Positions 12,101 through 25,500 of a DNA stretch of 64,000 bases are shown here, in pieces. This DNA comes from Diphasiastrum complanatum (lineage: Eukaryota; Streptophyta; Lycopodiopsida; Lycopodiales; Lycopodiaceae). The notes under the pieces were generated by a model. It did not search any database. It saw nothing but the letters and a program-made list of their open reading frames with translations, and was not told where the DNA came from. The stretch's first letter is position 1; the number at the start of each line of letters is the position of its first letter. The stretch lies in assembly GCA_029204225.1 (NCBI GenBank), contig CM055102.1, positions 24,891,390 through 24,955,389 of the forward strand, written 5' to 3'. Made by a program: the position numbers and the translations under genes.

Positions 12101-15100
12101 CGTACCCTAGTTAAATGCAATTCAAAACTTAACTATCGTACCATTATTCACTACTAGTTAACAATTTTAACCCCCTCTACTGTACTTAAAGCCTAAAGAG
12201 GGACTTAAGTTATCAGATATAACAAGCCCTTTTCGGCACAAGACAGTACTAATTGATATTGCTTCTATTTAACATAAGCTTCACTTACTGGTACCCAAAA
12301 TTGCCAGTCCATCACAGTAAATTACTAGAAAAATAGACATCAGTCTACTGAAATGGAACCTCATGCTTATTAATGTTTATCTTAGCATGCAATTGGCACA
12401 ACGTTATGTGTAGATATGATTTCAGCTTAAGATGAAATCTGCATGATATTAAATCTAGCAAAGAACTTCAACGAGTCTTGAGTGAACATGTAGGATTGTC
12501 ATAACACTCTGATGACAATGACAACAGGCCAGAAAATAAGTGTCAACAGAGTTGTAGAAAGAAAGCATAAATAACAAGCTATTATACTCAACTATAAAGT
12601 TCAGTGTCGTTACCGTGGATTTTAGACAAGCAGTTCATCACATATTATGGTTCCAAAGGACCAAGTTTTCCAGATAAACATGGGTCTTCACGTTTCTAAG
12701 CCTGCTAGTCAAGAAGTTGGCCTACTTAGTTCATTTCCTTGGTATTTTCCATAACATGATCAAAACAGGCTTGGATGAACGGTATTAATAGTTCATAACC
12801 TGAAGTAAAATGTGTGTATCAGCCTCCCCTGGCTAATATTGCAATTACATTACATGAAAAATATCAGGAAATAGAATGACGAGTCAGCAAATAGAATGAT
12901 GAGTCAGCCATACCACAACAAGGAACTTTTGACGGCCTCGAACTCGCCAACGTCTCCAGCAACGACATGTACGAGATTTCTTACAGGTGGGATTTTTCCC
13001 ATCCTTAGTAGATGGAGGAGCTGCAGGCAACTCCTGGTACTCCAACTCTTCATCCTCTTCTTCATCTTCCTCATCCGTGTGTTCGTGGCAAAGATCCACC
13101 CTACAATTTTGAATATAAATATCAAAATGTTACTATCTTGGCATACAAGAATCGAGCTATAATATTCAAGAAGTGCAATGAGGAGTAGAATTGTGTTGTG
13201 TTATTGATCATGGTGAATGCCTGCAACATGAAAACTTGATATAAAAAATGTGTCATACACAAATTTAAACGTACCAAAAAGATAAAAGAAGTAGAAAGGT
13301 TGAAAGGAAGATTATTTGAGGCAGAGCTGCACAACATCAATTTTCAAGTAAGAAATCTCAAATCAAAGCAGCGAAGTATGCTTTCCACAGAAACTGATAC
13401 AATCTGCTCATGCTTTTTGCCTACGTCATTGCTCTCTTCAGCTTTTCTGAGATTTGGCAATCATCAAGTGCCAAAAAATAGGCAATCATCTCACAAAAAA
13501 TACATCTATAACCACTGTTTAAACCAAGATTCCTTACCTACGGCAACAAATCCACAAGCATGTGGCCAGCATTGCCATCGATGCTTGGTCCCAATCAGGT
13601 TAAGAATAAAGTACGTGGAATATCCTGTTTAAATTGAAGAAATTCACAGAAACAGATTAGCCATAAAGTCACACTTCATAGAAATTTACTGGCTGGTTAG
13701 GGTTATGATCAGTACAAGACACTCAAAAGGGTATGTCATAAAACTATAAAGACTAGTGCAGAGGGTTGACCTATCTCTTCAGGCATCAACATCAAACTTT
13801 AAAATGATGTGATTTACCAGGTGGCTATATCAGATTTCCTTCCAGCAAGGTTTCCTTTGAAGATGGAAGCTCTTAGATTTCTAAGGGCTTTCAATGCCTT
13901 TTTCAAGGTTTGACAGGTCCACTAATGAGAAATAAAAAATTCATTATTCGAGTGATGAACTCATCCAAAGAGAAGCATGTAATAAAATAATAGCGCAACG
14001 AGTTGTGATTTGATTGCAAACCCTTCTACAAAGGAACCCCATCCTCGGAGTTCTTCCTCCAAGAAGCTCACAAAAGAAATAATCAAAAAATGTCGAATGA
14101 GCATCCATCTATAGGTAATGTATAAGGTTTAAGGGATTAAGGTTAGGCACCCACATCTACGGTGCCTTCCAGAAAGCTCCCCCGGGCCCAATATTTATTC
14201 AAAGCACTGTGGGGGATTCAAATGTAACTAATACACCCTAATAACTTATTGCTACTTCTCCCTGCTTAAAAAACAGATTTCCTCCATGCTTGTTTCAAAT
14301 ATCAACCGTCTGATCTAAACGGTTGGAACCAAGTGTACATGCTTGATCCTACTTTTGAGTCTCTGCAAAACATCAGTAGCCTCCCAAGGGCCTCATCTAA
14401 AGGTGGTGCCTCCCACTGGACTAGAGACTAACTTGGCAATTCATCAGCTAATGGCTGCAGAAAGAAAACAATACAACTCTGGAACTGACAAGATACATGT
14501 TTCACAAGCGTTATAAGGACAATATAGCCTTGCCCAATTGTTCAAAGAGATCAAACATACGACGAACTACTAATTCTGGATTGATATTTTCTTAAGAGCC
14601 TAAAAACTACATAACAGCCACTAAGTACTGTCTTTCTTATCCACAAGTAAAAACGGAGCACCACAAGGCCTCCTACTTGGGTGTAACAAGCCTATTACTC
14701 ACCTGTGGATCTCCTCTTGCTCAAATGAAGACATGCAATAAGGTGGGGGAAGCACCAAGAATCGGATCAACGTTATGATTTACTTCCTCTATAGGAAGCA
14801 ATGATTTAGGCTCTTCAAAGCTAAGTATGAACATGATTCAAGAGCGGGAGGAATGGAAGCCTCTCCTACGTTGTGATCAAACATATAACATAAGACTTTG
14901 AGAGGCTTGTTTATTCATTATTTACCATAATTCAACGGGGATGGCTCAAATGGTTAGCTTGCCATCCAAAATTTCTTTGGTCCCAAGTTCAAGCCCCACT
15001 TGGAAACCAAGATGCATTATTTACCATAAGTGTTCTCTGTGATCCCATGGGTTGATAATACCAAAAAAGCATTATTTACCAAAAATGAGTTCAAAAACAT

Positions 15101-18100
15101 CCTAGGTGACAATACACATACTCTGTATTATTTGTCATACAGAGAGATGTTCAGAGATCCTTGGCCAATATCCATGCGAACTTTTCCTAAAGACAACAAT
15201 CAGTCGGTATCAAAAATAACAAGAATCCTTCAACGATAGAATACATGAATCTACTTGACCTGATTGGTCCCATATCTGCTAGAAACAATTCCATAGAACT
15301 CATGTACTATGCATAATACGAGAGTTGGTAACCTCAACTCCGAGAATGTGACACTCTGGCCAGTGTAGTGAATGAGGTAGAATGCAGCTACCAACGAAAG
15401 TGAAATATTGCCCATAACAGAGCAATGAACTCTCTGTTGGCTGCTTGTACTCTCACTTGGATAGTTTTAGGACCAACATGTTCTGCCCAGGGGAAGTTGG
15501 ACACAGAAGCATAGCATTATTGGGTGAAATAGCTAGGCTTGTTCTAAAGGTCTCGTTAAAAATTTTCCAATTCAAAAGTCTATGGATACCTGTAGGCCCA
15601 CCAATTGACCATCCATACATATAACTGCCAACCAAATCCATAGAATATTGGACTTCTGATACATGTCAAGTCTCAAGGAGTCTCAAGCTTGGGAAGCCAC
15701 TTTTCTAAATCATAGTCATCCAAAAAACTAGGGTAAACACTTGGTTGCACTTTATCCTTGGACTCCTTAAGAAAAGAAGTACCATGCTCCTTGGGCAAGA
15801 AAAGGAGAGATGATGGGAAGCTCGATTAGTACTTCATAAATGGATGCAGCATCCATAGTTTGAAGTTCAGTATGCTGCATGAGCAACTTCATAATCTCAT
15901 CCTATTTAGAGTCGACCTCGATACATGAAGTATTTCTTCTACAAATTGTTGCTTGATATCTTCTTCTAACATGTGCTCCTACAAACTATGACTAAAATTT
16001 GTGATGTCAAGATAAGAATCAAGTTGGCCAATCAGCAAAAAACAGCAAGCAGTAAATATGGCCCTAAAATATTTTGCTCAGTTGGAGATTGTTGATTAGT
16101 TATTAATTTGCTGGTATATTGTTATACCATCATATGTTCACTTTGATTATGATTTAACTTGTCATAGAGGCAATTTCTGTCCAGTGTCGCACAGGAAAGT
16201 CCTTTTCTCACCTTTTCTAATGTGAGAGCACAAAGGAGGAAGGAGAAAGATGTTCTACCTTCTGTTCACATGATCTAGAGTGTCCTAGATTTAATCATTC
16301 CAATTTATAAGCGAGCGAACCCTAAAGACAAGTTTTTTTGTCCAAATTGCAAAAGAAGGCACATAACTTCCAGTCTCGTAGCATTTATGGCATCTAAAAC
16401 TCACCAAGTTTCTAGTGGCATGTTTTGTTCTAGGACTAGAAAGAAGGGCACCCCAAATTGGCTTCTAGGATCTTCTTCAGCAAATTTTGAAGTAAAAGTT
16501 CTTATACCTTCTCAATTTTAATCGCCTGTTCAGACTCCTGCCAGGATGTCGCAAGAATTGGGTATTGGTTTTCTGTTTGATCGCCCAAAAAGATAGCGCA
16601 AGAAATTGGTCTACTAGATCTCCATCTTGGACGTTTTGAGCAAAGTTTCTTACACGTTCATATTTGGACTCTTGGCAGTAGGTGCTGAAGGCCATCTGAT
16701 TACTTTCCAGCTGGCATGCCTGCAGGATAGTGTGTTAGAAATTCTTCTTTCAAGACTTTCGTCACTTTCACAAGCTTGTGCATGCCCCATGTCTCCTATT
16801 TTTAAATTAATGGCTTTTCAGAACACAAATCCTTGAATATGAAAGTTTGTGCTGTTTTATTGAGTAAACGTTGAAGTGGCAACATTTTGTAGCTCCAAAA
16901 TAATCGCAGTCCAACTTTTTCGCTATCCGCCACAATGGAATCGTACTTTGTTTGGGGTCAATTCAAGGCACATTCAGTCAAGTCATAGAATCCTCTTCAT
17001 GTCTGACAGATTTCAAGTGATTTGAGCTTGATTTTGCAATCATTTGCTTTTGTGTTTTTGTTCATTATCTACAACTGCTACCAGGAATTTTTTCTCTTTT
17101 ATGTCATCATTTGTGTGATGGAACCTCTGACCTCATGGAGAGGAAGTCCTAACCAGCTCCCTACCTATTGGAGAACAACTCCTACTTGGTTTTGTGACAG
17201 AGTTGTTCCAGTTTCGACACATCCTTCCCTTCTTGCTTGATACAGGTCTTTCCCAACAGTTAGGGATGTCAAAAATGGTGAACTCCTGCAACTTTGCCAC
17301 AAAGATCCTGGAAAATGAAGATGTCGCGAAGGACGAAAAGATCTCGAAGGCCAAACCGAACCGAAGCAAAGTGAACCGAGCCGAAGGTCAAACATGCCCC
17401 GAAGGCCAAAGGAAAAGTGTTCGAGTTTCGTCCCTGCAACCAAACGACGAAACACACTGAGGAAGAGACGAACCGAAAGAAAACAATTCGAGCTGACAGC
17501 TGGCAGCTCGACGAGCGTGGAGTCTTATACTTCACGCTCAGCCGCGAGAAGCAACATTAACAGAGGATAACTATCTAATTGATTAGCATAAACCTGTCTT
17601 GTAATTCGCTGATAAACTATCTTGTAAGCTCCACTTAGTGAATATATACACGGACAGATTACCATAAGAAAGTAGGAGTGAGAGAGCGGATAGTAGAGAG
17701 TAGAGTTGTGCATGAAAGTTTGCCAACGAACAGAACACAGCGCTTAGAGGAGCGTCAGGCCGCCAACGAGCGAGACACTGAATGACTCACTCAAAAAACA
17801 AAAACGGCAATACAATTACTCTCTTCTTCTCCATCTCATTTTTCGAGTCGTTCCGATTGCTTGATCTTTTCTGAAGGGTGAAGGCATCTGGTCGGTGACC
17901 GAACTCACAGAAGAACAGCCTCCAGAGGGAGACCCGAGGAGAGCTGAATGGATTAAAAAGGATGAGCACGCTGTGGCAATCATCATTTCATCCATAAACG
18001 AAGAAATACTCATGCAGATTGAAGACTGTGAGAGTAGCCATGAAGCATAGGAAAGACTAAAACAGAAGTACGAAGTGAGGACTGCTGCTTCGGTAATGCA

Positions 18101-21100
18101 CCTTCACAATCAGCTGCAATCTATATGATGGGATGGCAACCAGTTAGATCAGCATGTTGAGAAGATCGGAACGATCTTCGCTCAACTCGCTGCATCTAGA
18201 CAAGAACACCAGGTCCCAACACCACAACAGCTGATGTACTTCATGAAATCTCTAACTACGTCCTATCAGCCGCTAAGAATGCTCATGCTGAGCTTACCAG
18301 ACATGACGTTCGAGCGAGCTATCAGTCTTGTCGCTGATGAGAGACTGATGAGAGACGAAGGAGAAGGAAACAGTGATCAGGAGAAGGCTCTTTTCACAAA
18401 AGGAAGGAAGATGAACAAAAACAAGCCCAGATTCGACAAGACGAATACCAAGTCTTTGAGCAGAGGCAATGACAACCAGCAATCTTCTTCCTGTGATCAC
18501 TGTCACAAGCCAGGACACACAGCCAATAGATGCTGGTTCAACCCAACAATACCTTGCATGCACTGCAAGAAGGGACATTTTGCATATGAGTGCAAATTCA
18601 ATCCCAAAAGAAAGAACAAGACCGAAAGGGCGAATGTTGCAGAGTTGTCAAAGGATGCAGACAAAAGTGATGAAGCCTTCACAACATTTGATGAAGCTTC
18701 AACAAGCTATACTGAACAAGACTACGACGTAGTCATCGATTCAGGAGCAACTTCACACATCACCTGCAACAAGAGAATCTTGATCGACTACAGAGAACTC
18801 GAGAACAACAGAGCAATGATTCTAGGCGACGGGAGCCGACACAACATCAAGGGCATCGGGACTCTACAGCTACGAACACTGTCGGGACAAGCAGAGCTGC
18901 CAGGAGCGCTCTACGTACCCTCACTAAGAAAAGACCTGCTATCAGTCTCAAAGATGGCAGATCTCGGAATTCGAGTTCTATTCAATGGCAATGTATGCCG
19001 GATGATCGAGAAAACAACAAACAAGCTGCTAACAATTGGGTCCAGAGAAGGTAATCTCTACCAAGCCAAGATAATCAACAGTTCTGATAGCATACTAGAC
19101 CCGACACCGAATTCTGTGAAGCCTGCCAGAAGGGCAAACAACATCGCAATCCATTTGTACACGAGGGAAGAAGAGCAAAAGAAGTTCTTGAGCTCGTCCA
19201 CTCAGATGTATGTGGACCGATGAAAGTTGATTCGCTCTCAGGATCAAGGTATTTCCTGACGTTCATTGATGACTACAGCCGGATGACAACGATCTACTAC
19301 TTAAAGAAAAAATATGAAGTGTTTGACTCTTTCAAGAAGTTCGTGGCATTCGCGGAAAGACACACCTCAAAGAAGATCCAGATCATCAGATCTGATAATG
19401 GAGGTGAGTACAAGAGCAAAGAATTCTCAAGCTTCTGCCAAGAACAAGGAATAGAGCATCAATTCACTCCTGCGTACACACCCAAATATAATGGCGTCGC
19501 AGAAAGAAGAAACAGGACGCTAGTCGAAGGAGCCAGATGCATGATGGCACAAGCTAAATTGCCGAGTCAATTTTGGGCTGATGCAATAGCTGCAGCAGTA
19601 CACCTGTAGAACAGATCAACAACGACAACCCTGGAAAACAAAACACCATACGAAATGTGGACATGTAGGAAACCTGATCTGTCATATGTGCGTGTGTTCA
19701 AATGTACAGCATACAAGCACATACCAAAAGAAAAAAGAAGCAAGCTCGACGAAAAATCAGAGCAAACAATCATGGTCGGATACTCGAACGGATCACAAGT
19801 GTACAGACTCTACAACCCAACCACGAAGAAAGTTGTGTCGAGTCGAGATGTGAAGTTCGACGAATCCAAATTTCCAAGATTGAAGGAAGACAAAGGCCAT
19901 GAGATCTTCACACTTCTGCCAATTCAAGAGGGAGATCGAGAACAAACATCAAATCAGAATGTCGAGCCCCAAACTCCAAAGCAGCAGGGAGCTGAAGATC
20001 AATCTGACGAAGAAGAAACAATCGATCAGCGACAAACAGAACCAAGGAGGTCAACAAGACAAAGAAGACCTCCAGATCGATACACTGACAATCTTCAATG
20101 GAGCGAAGACACAGAGTTCGAATACTACAGCTTCACTGAAGAGCCAGCAACATATCAAGGAGCTATTCAGAGTCCAGAGGGAGAATTCTAGAAGCAGGCA
20201 GATATGGTTGCAGATTTGCTCACAAAGCCACTCGACAAACCACTCTTCACAAAACAAAGGAATGCAATGGGACTAAAGTTTAAACATACACCAAATTTGC
20301 AAGGTTCAAGAGGGAGTGTCAGAAATGGTGAACTCCTACAACTTTGCCACAGAGATCCCGGAAAATGAAGATGTCGCGAAGGACGAAAAGATCTCGAAGA
20401 CCGAACCGAAGCAAAGTGAACCGAGCCGAAGGTCAAACATGCCTCGAAGGCCGAAGGAAAAGTGTTCAAGTTTCGTCCCTGCAACCAAACGACGAAACAC
20501 ACTGGAGGAAGAGACGAACCGAAAGAAAACAATTCGAGCTGACAGCTGGCAGCTCGACGAGTGTGGAGTCTTATACTTCACGCTCAACCGCGAGAAGCGA
20601 CATTATCAAAGGATAACTATCTAATTGATTAGCATAAACCTGTCTTGTAATTCGCTGATAAACTATCTTGTAAGCTCCACTTAGTGAATATATACACGAA
20701 TAGATTATCATAAGAAAGTAGGAGTGAGAGAGTGGATAGTAGAGAGTAGAGCTGTGCATGAAAGTCTACCAACGAGCAGAACACAGCGACTTGAGGAGCG
20801 TCAGGCCGCCAACGAGGGAGACACTAAATGACTCACTCCAAACACAAAAGCGGCAATACAATTACTCTCTTCTTCTCCATCTCATTTTTCGTGTCGTTTC
20901 GATTGCTTGAATCTTTTCTGATCTATGATCTGTAGTCGCTTGCTTAGGATCCTGCAGACAAATCCAAACTTCCGCCAGAAGAAAGAAACAAACTGTTTCG
21001 CTTCAAGGGATGTATTTGTTTGTCCAACACAGGAGCATAGTTGTCATTGGCTTCTTGTGGTTTAATCATACCAAGTTTGATGGCTGTCCAAAACAAGAAG

Positions 21101-22515
21101 CTCGACAACAGATTTCTAACACTCATGCACTCCATTCTGGCAATCTTTGCCTTCATATTGTTAAAAGGGATCTTCCCGTTTGATTGAAAAGTCTTTGACC
21201 ATTAAATAGAACAACCAACAAAAAAACCATCTAGATAGAATATACTTGATACATTTGCAGACACCCACCTCAAGGTTCCCTCCCAGGGAACTCCATTGAG
21301 CCCAAAATTTATTTGATCTACTTTAGAGGCCTATAAATAGTTAACAAAGCCCCTGCTTAATGAAACTTCATTACATACTCTTCATTATTATACACAACAT
21401 GCAAGGGATCATATGTGAAGGCTTACAGCCATCCTATCTGTACACTTGATAGGTTAGTACGTATGCCTGAGACTAAGCATGCTAGGGCCTTCAAAATCTT
21501 TTGAAATAAAGATATTGAACTTTGGAGAACTAGAATACAACAAAAAACTACAACAATCCACAAAAGAAAAACTTGTTCGATGAAAACCTTCAGAAGGAAA
21601 AACATTCATGTCTTTGTTAGACATTGAGACAGTTCTAGTGAATCCTCTTCAATAGCATCTACAGCACCAACATAACAAATGGATGTCCCTAAGGTGGTGT
21701 AGCATTGAGTAGAATAGAAAACACTAAATTGCTCAAAAGCAAAAATGCTTGAAGCTTTAGGTATGGATGCATATTTTAGTTATACTATTGGAGTAAAGCC
21801 TATCCAAAACACTCAATATAGGATCAACTACCTGCGCTAGCAGCACCTATCAAGAAGTGAAATACCTGCAAAGAGTCAAGTCAAAGCAATAACAACAATA
21901 GTCACAAATCTCGGCTGTAACTAAGAGTCAGCTAGCATATACACATTGTCAAGAAAAAACCTTGAAAAACATTAACATATCGTAGATAACCTCACATGAA
22001 AGTTATTCCTAGCACCAACGTCTTTTCTGGGAAAGGAAAAAAAACACATTGTCAATCTAAAAGAGCTTCATAACCAAATTGAACAGTTTAACTAAAGAGT
22101 ACAACTACAAATACTACCCTGTCATCATGTTGAATACTCTTCTCTTCTGACCATTGGGTACTTCAATTAGAATCTCAATCTTCTAGCAATAATTTTGCAG
22201 TGTTTAGATAAACTATTACGAACTGCACAACAAAAATAAAACTCCACATGTTCCATTCTAAGTTGCTTGCATTTACCAAAACATACGCCTGCTAAGCCAT
22301 TAGTTGTTACAACTAGCTGAAATGGTAACTGACCAGAATGCAGCATCAACTAAGAAATTATATACACACATCATATTTATTTTATTATGAAGTAAAGTTT
22401 TGACACGGACCATGCCCAACCATAAGATATCAGTGCAAATAGGTGACAAATAAGCCACAAATAGATGAGACCGGATTTTTCTTTCCAAAAAAAGAAAAGC
22501 TAAAAGGTCTCAAAA

Positions 22516-22584
<69 letters not shown>

Positions 22585-25500
22585 TTGTATAGGGATTTTT
22601 AAGCTACTATAATGTTATTTTTCTCCATCAATCTAAACATGTAGGTGTGTAGGAAATCACTATTGTAGTGCTTTTCTATCAATGGTATCAAAGCACTTAC
22701 ATGGTGGAGATAGATGCAAGAGGTTATGACGATCAAAATGCGAGTTTTAGTAGCATATCAGGCAAGGGAAACCGATTGGTGTGCATTGCTCAAACGCCAA
22801 TTCTCAGCCAAATTGGATGTCGTCTGTCACAATACCTAGCTACAATAGGTCGCCAATAGTAGTAGTGACAAATTCTGGAAAATTCCAAGCGTCAAGACCA
22901 AGCCAATTTCTTGAATTTGATGCTTCAATGAAACTCAAAAACCGACTTTGACAAAGGGAGCTAGAAAGGGGTCAAACAATCATCGTTTCTAATGATTAAT
23001 GGATTATTAGTTTGAAGGGCAAGGAGATTCAGTGACAGGGCTTGAAGTGTGGAACTATGAAAGTTTTGTTAAGAAATGAAAGTTGTAGTGTTTTTCTCTC
23101 ATTAGGGACCCTCAGGATACATGGAGCAACTCGAGGCCCCAACCACAACCTATCAAAGTCAAGTTATGGAATTCTAATGTGATCTCAAACGTGATATATA
23201 ATTGATGGTGATAATCTGATGTTCTTTATGGAGCCACATGAGTCGAAAGAGGGGACTACCTACTTTCCCATGCATCGCATGAGAGTCAATCTATTGTGAG
23301 GACATCGCTCAAGTTGGAGGTCGAGGTTCAAGGAGAGTAGCATGCCTATATAGAGGCTTCTGGTGCAGTGTTGACTGGCATACTGAGATTAACCTGCACT
23401 TTCCTCCAAAGACTTCATTCTTTCATAGGTTACAAATATTTCACCATATTTGGACTTGTCATCAAATATCATTTCCTTCTTAAAGAGGGAAAGGACCTTA
23501 TTGCTAAGCAAGTCTAATGCCCAAGCAACAAGACACCAGATTGACATTCATGCCACCATGAAAAATCCTTGACACCTCCATGCACTTCACAGGGCTAAGG
23601 CATTCACAAGGTCTTAGCTAATAGCGACAGTGCCATCATAGAGTACAATGAGCATTTGCTTCGTTTGGGTGAGTCTCATGAGTTGGCCATATATATCATC
23701 TAAATACTTGGCCCACATTAGGCTGATTTAACATCCCAACCTCACATTAGAGGCCACAACATAGTTGACTATCTCATTGGGAAGGCATTATCCATCTCAT
23801 ACATCTCTAATTTAGTAGTCAGCCTGTCATGCCCACAATTGGACTGATCTCATATCTATGTCCCATAAGGAGGTCAATAGGCCTAGGGATATGAGGGGTT
23901 GGCACCCTCATGGTACTAAATCACTAATTTGATCAACCTTCAAACACAACAAGTTCTCTTTAGAGTCCTGAGCTATGGCAAAAAGAATATTTCCCATATT
24001 AAAAAAAAACCTTTCTTGTAACAGACCATTGTGGCAACATCGTTAGTTCAATGAACGAATTGAAGCACATCAAGAATGTAGTCTCAAGAGCAACTACTAG
24101 ACTAATCCTAAAATGGGAACCTAAACGAACTTTCTAGGAGTTTCTAGTTAGGGAAAATACTTGTCCAATTAGAAACGTGGACCTACAAGCTACCTTTAGA
24201 GGCTCTAATTATTGTACATAGAAATACATATATGCCTTAAAGGTGTCTAAGACTAAGTGACATGTGATGCCTGAGAGCGCAAGGTCGTTGCAAGAGCCTT
24301 GGCCTGATCTTGTAAGAGAAGTGAGTGCACAAATAGATCAATAAATTCTCATGTGGCATCATCAATAGGCCGTCCAACTGTACTAAGAGTAAATCTAGTA
24401 CCTCCTTTGACTTTGACTGACATGAACCTAAAGTATGGAAATGGGAATAACTCTAGGTCATCAAGAATAGGAGTAGGATCTGCATGATTTCTCAAACAAA
24501 CCACAACCTTACAAAACCATTTTAGCCTTTGTCACAGTCAACATATCGTCTATGTTTATCGACGATAGCTTTGTACTGTTGTTGTGCATGTTGTAGATGT
24601 TTTGTGCCCTCAAAATAGTTTCTCATGCATTAGAAAGAAATTATGCAACAATAACTGGCGCATTGTCAAGATGCGTAGGTATGCCAGGTAGCATTGGAGT
24701 GTAGCCATGAAGGAATGGGAACATACGTGTGTTGCTGCTAATAAACATGTTATAACCGTGCTCTACTTGACATAAATGTTGGTCCATGTACTTCATCAAA
24801 CCCACACCAAATCATATTAACAAAGTTTTCCACACCACCAATCTAGCTCGAGGTCATATTTCAATTGATCTATTTCCATAGAACCATGGCATTTGAGGAT
24901 ACAAATGAGGATAGGGAAGATACCCATAAATTGCACTTACATCGTCTGGAGAGCTTCATGTGAGGGATCAAAATATATTGTGATACTCACAAGCCTTACG
25001 ATTGATGGATTCTATTGGCAAACCCTTCTCGCATCTTCTAGAGGGCCACTCCTAAATGAGTCGGTACACGTACATTCACATGCTATATAACCAGAGAGTT
25101 TGGACAAGTCCACCTCGGAAAAAATCAGACTTCTATCAAGCACATTTGTTCAAGATATGAGATAGAGGGGATCCTATTCTACCATGCTGTGCAAGCTTGT
25201 CTCACAATCTTAAATGCCCCATGGGGCAGTTTCAGATATCAACACATCAGCTTCAAATGAAGGGAAATTCCATGGAATTCCTAGAGAAACGGATCGCTTA
25301 TGTAAATTGGGAGAAATTGAGACTAATGAGCACTTTATCTTCTATTGTCCAATACAATATGAGATTACAGGTAGGTATCACTACCTATTCAAAGACCAGC
25401 CAATTACACTTCACTCCTTGATCTTGTATGGAGACTAGTTACTCATCGCCTTAATGTCACAAGAGATGTTCCAACTCAAAGACAACCTATGCCACCTTCT

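Larger units (their letters stand above)
17267..20921 (+). mobile_element. Ty1/copia element 1, deleted for RT-RNase H and for the 5' LTR/gag junction
   Basis: An LTR retrotransposon in intron 3, antisense to the host gene. Both LTRs start TGTCA(A/G)AAATGG. The internal order is gag, protease and integrase, as in copia. A polypurine tract (AGAGGGAG) directly precedes the 3' LTR at 20317. Two large losses are visible. The 5' LTR runs straight into gag near 17875, so the LTR end, primer site and gag start are gone. Reverse transcriptase and most of RNase H are missing at about 20190. It could move only with proteins supplied by another copy, and the lost primer site argues that it cannot now. 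Confidence 0.85.

Noticed and set aside
12904-13125. Alternative open frame (73 codons, basic) through exon 6
   Set aside because: It does not match the phase forced by exon 5 and loses the acidic run and the V-D-L-C junction expected for the family.
20944-21156. Candidate exon of the TOM1-like gene
   Set aside because: Exons 3 and 4 already join in phase and in family order without it.
22678-22700. TGGTATCAAAGC as a copia primer-binding site
   Set aside because: No LTR could be recognised to its left and no gag to its right; a short match in AT-rich DNA.
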